Assembly: GCA_949710005.1 (NCBI GenBank)
Contig: OX453285.1
Location: forward strand, 9,569,233-9,633,232
Length of the DNA stretch: 64,000 nt
Origin: Ricordea florida
Taxonomy: Eukaryota > Cnidaria > Anthozoa > Corallimorpharia > Ricordeidae
Direction of reading: 5' to 3'
A program made the translations under genes and the position numbers. Positions 62,921 to 64,000 of the stretch are shown here, piece after piece. Each line of letters starts with the position of its first letter. Position 1 is the stretch's first letter. The notes beneath the pieces were generated by a model. That model searched no databases and was not told where the DNA came from. It worked only from the letters and a program-made list of their open reading frames with translations.

Positions 62921-62936
62921 TATTTTTACTGGGGTA

Positions 62937-63490
62937 ACTTTCCATGGAGGCAGCTTTACAGCTGAGAAGAGGACCGACTAATCTTACCAAGAAGCAAGAA
63001 AAAAACTTGACTGAATGTGCATATAAAAAAGTACCAAAGTCAGTCGGTGAAAAACCAGGAGAAGCAGAGAGAAAATGAAAACATGTGCCGCAAATGCAAT
63101 GCTCAACTGATGGTTATAGCCAGAGAGTTCTAACACCTTCAAAACCAAATCTGGACACAACTACATTCAAAGTCAAATGGCTTAAGAACTCTTAAGTGTA
63201 CAAATGTTATGGGTGTCAGCAAAACATCTGTCCAAAACCCAAAAAAGGCGCCAAAGTAGTTCCTCCACCGCCATGGGATTTTGTTCTTACGTGACTGGAA
63301 ATAAGGCCAATCCCTAACTGTGATGGACAATTGAAGATGTCGTTCAAGCCAGAGCCAGTTCATTACCACCCAAATTTGTCCTGCATTCGTTGCGCCCACG
63401 GGAAAAGGTTTTACCGTATTGTGGATGTAACGCAAGCCGACAAGGAGGAGATGGATGATATCCATATTAAGCATTTAGGTAGTGAATTTT
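62937..63490 (+). pseudogene. Transposon-type ORF, part 2 (beyond element B)
   Basis: Directly after the right end of element B the plus strand resumes a related protein with LRRGPTNLTKKQEKNLT. A Cys-containing segment with PPPPWDFVLT follows, and then a conserved-looking end with MSFKPEPVHYHPNLSCIRCA. Together with 45840-46489 this is one ORF split by element B. Multiple stops and frameshifts show that it is dead. Confidence 0.55.
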
Positions 63491-63508
63491 AGGTAGGTAG
63501 TGACCGCC

Positions 63509-63574
63509 GACCAGTTAGCTCAGTTGGAAGAGCACTGGACTACCGTGCGGGAGGTCGCGGGTTCAAAACCCCAC

Positions 63575-63630
<56 letters not shown>

Positions 63631-63840
63631 GACATCTGCAAATGGTTAGACTTTCTAGTCTTCTCGGATAAGGACGATAAACCGTAGGCCCCGTCTCACA
63701 ACTCTATCTGTAATGTGGGACGTAAAAGAACCCATGGCACTGTTCGAAAAGAGAAGGGCGTGTTCCCGGTGTCATGGTCTATTGGTCTGATTGTAATGCG
63801 CATATGATTATTAATATAGAATATGCGCAATATAAATAGA
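63509..63840 (+). mobile_element. tRNA-derived SINE
   Basis: The first ~74 bases (63509-63582) look like a tRNA: an A-box TTAGCTCAGTTGG, a B-box GGGTTCAAAACCC, and a CCA-like end. The body continues with AAGTGCTGCCTTTGTAATGA, ACTTTCTAGTCTTCTCGG and CCGTAGGCCCCGTCTCA. It ends near an AT-rich stretch before an ATT microsatellite. The internal promoter is for RNA polymerase III. I remember a very similar SINE from corals. The tRNA part is not proposed as a functional tRNA gene. Confidence 0.8.
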
Positions 63841-63871
63841 GTATATTATTATTATTATTATTTATTATTTT
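63841..63871. repeat. (ATT)n microsatellite
   Basis: A short run of TATTATTATT units lies between the SINE and the LINE fragment. Confidence 0.9.
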
Positions 63872-64000
63872 ATGTGGCGTCCCACAGGGCTCAATTCTTG
63901 GACCTCTTTTGTTTATTATTTACATTAATGATCTTCCTAATGTCTCTAGTCTTACTCAATCTTTACTGTTTGCGGATGACACAAGTATTTTTTGTTCCCA
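63872..64000 (+). pseudogene. LINE reverse transcriptase fragment, cut by the window end
   Basis: The frame reads [20 protein letters not shown] and then [11 protein letters not shown], the two catalytic blocks of a CR1/L2/Jockey-type reverse transcriptase. No upstream part is present, so the copy starts in the palm domain or was broken by the microsatellite. It continues beyond the window. Confidence 0.85.

Larger units (their letters stand above)
46492..62934. mobile_element. Element B: large CACTA/EnSpm-like transposon with GTGATCAC arrays
   Basis: A 16.4-kb unit between TA dinucleotides (46490-46491 and 62935-62936). Its ends are CCCCAGTAAAAATA on the left and the exact inverse on the right. 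Arrays of the palindrome GTGATCAC lie just inside both ends. The host ORF continues on both sides. Inside are a minus-strand TNP2-type (Transposase_21-like) transposase with an acidic N-terminus and a divergent plus-strand locus with a charged protein, a ubiquitin-like frame, acidic exons and a BEN-like domain. A 5.4-kb LINE (itself containing two elements) and a 0.66-kb LINE fragment inserted later into the transposase, so the original element was about 10.4 kb. The 2-base duplication fits animal EnSpm; the terminus is CCCC rather than CACT. Confidence 0.82.

Noticed and set aside
63509-63582. A functional tRNA gene
   Set aside because: A- and B-boxes and a CCA-like end are present, but the sequence is followed by a conserved-looking SINE body and the cloverleaf stems are imperfect, so a tRNA-derived SINE is the better reading.

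Overview
The window looks like accessory DNA from a cnidarian, most likely an anthozoan such as a stony coral. The evidence is intron-scale AT-rich spacing, Tx1-type L1 and CR1/L2 LINEs, SAP/THAP transposon proteins, an HUH-SF3 Rep-type element, a Polinton with the set of small proteins I remember from cnidarian Polintons, and a tRNA-derived SINE of a type I remember from corals. I see no convincing single-copy host gene. The window is a nest of mobile elements inserted into one another, and most nesting steps can be dated relative to each other because target duplications are visible and removing the inner element reopens the outer reading frame.

Region by region. 0-4 kb: a Rep-like gene (rolling-circle endonuclease plus SF3 helicase) cut by a 1.95-kb piggyBac element. 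4.5-10.6 kb: a full-length but dead Tx1-type L1 LINE, cut by a 1.25-kb TA-duplicating Tc1-like element. 10.8-17.5 kb: remnants of a second Tc1/IS630 transposase, minisatellites, a CR1 PHD-finger piece, a Gypsy integrase tail, and a LINE reverse transcriptase split by a 1.9-kb THAP/SAP element with an 8-bp target duplication. 17.56-31.69 kb: a complete-ended but defective Polinton/Maverick (adintovirus-like) with ~192-bp terminal inverted repeats and a 5-bp duplication. 34-38.5 kb: a minus-strand LINE and a decayed transposon ORF. 39-43 kb (element A) and 46.5-62.9 kb (element B): two CACTA/EnSpm-like elements. 63.5-64 kb: a SINE, a microsatellite and a LINE.

The Polinton carries, in order: protein-primed DNA polymerase B (broken), an integrase tail (minus strand), a C-terminal half of a major capsid protein, a broken packaging ATPase, seven open reading frames of mostly membrane-associated or coiled-coil virion-type proteins, a three-copy palindromic repeat, a possible minor capsid protein, and two minus-strand genes at the right end, one with giant-virus-like features. 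Nearly every gene is preceded by a TTTAAAGAT-type box, which suggests one shared promoter class. A perfect 29-bp fold-back at 22644-22703 marks a deletion/inversion junction that removed most of the integrase and half of the capsid gene; no adenain-type protease is seen.

Elements A and B are the most unusual part. Both have short termini starting CCC, 2-bp target duplications, dense arrays of a perfect palindrome just inside each end (AAGTATACTT in A, GTGATCAC in B), and a divergent gene pair: a minus-strand acidic gene (a recognisable TNP2 transposase in B) and a plus-strand, intron-containing gene with BEN-like domains. In B the plus-strand locus also holds a ubiquitin-like domain. The host ORF disrupted by B continues on both sides, which supports the 16.4-kb boundaries.
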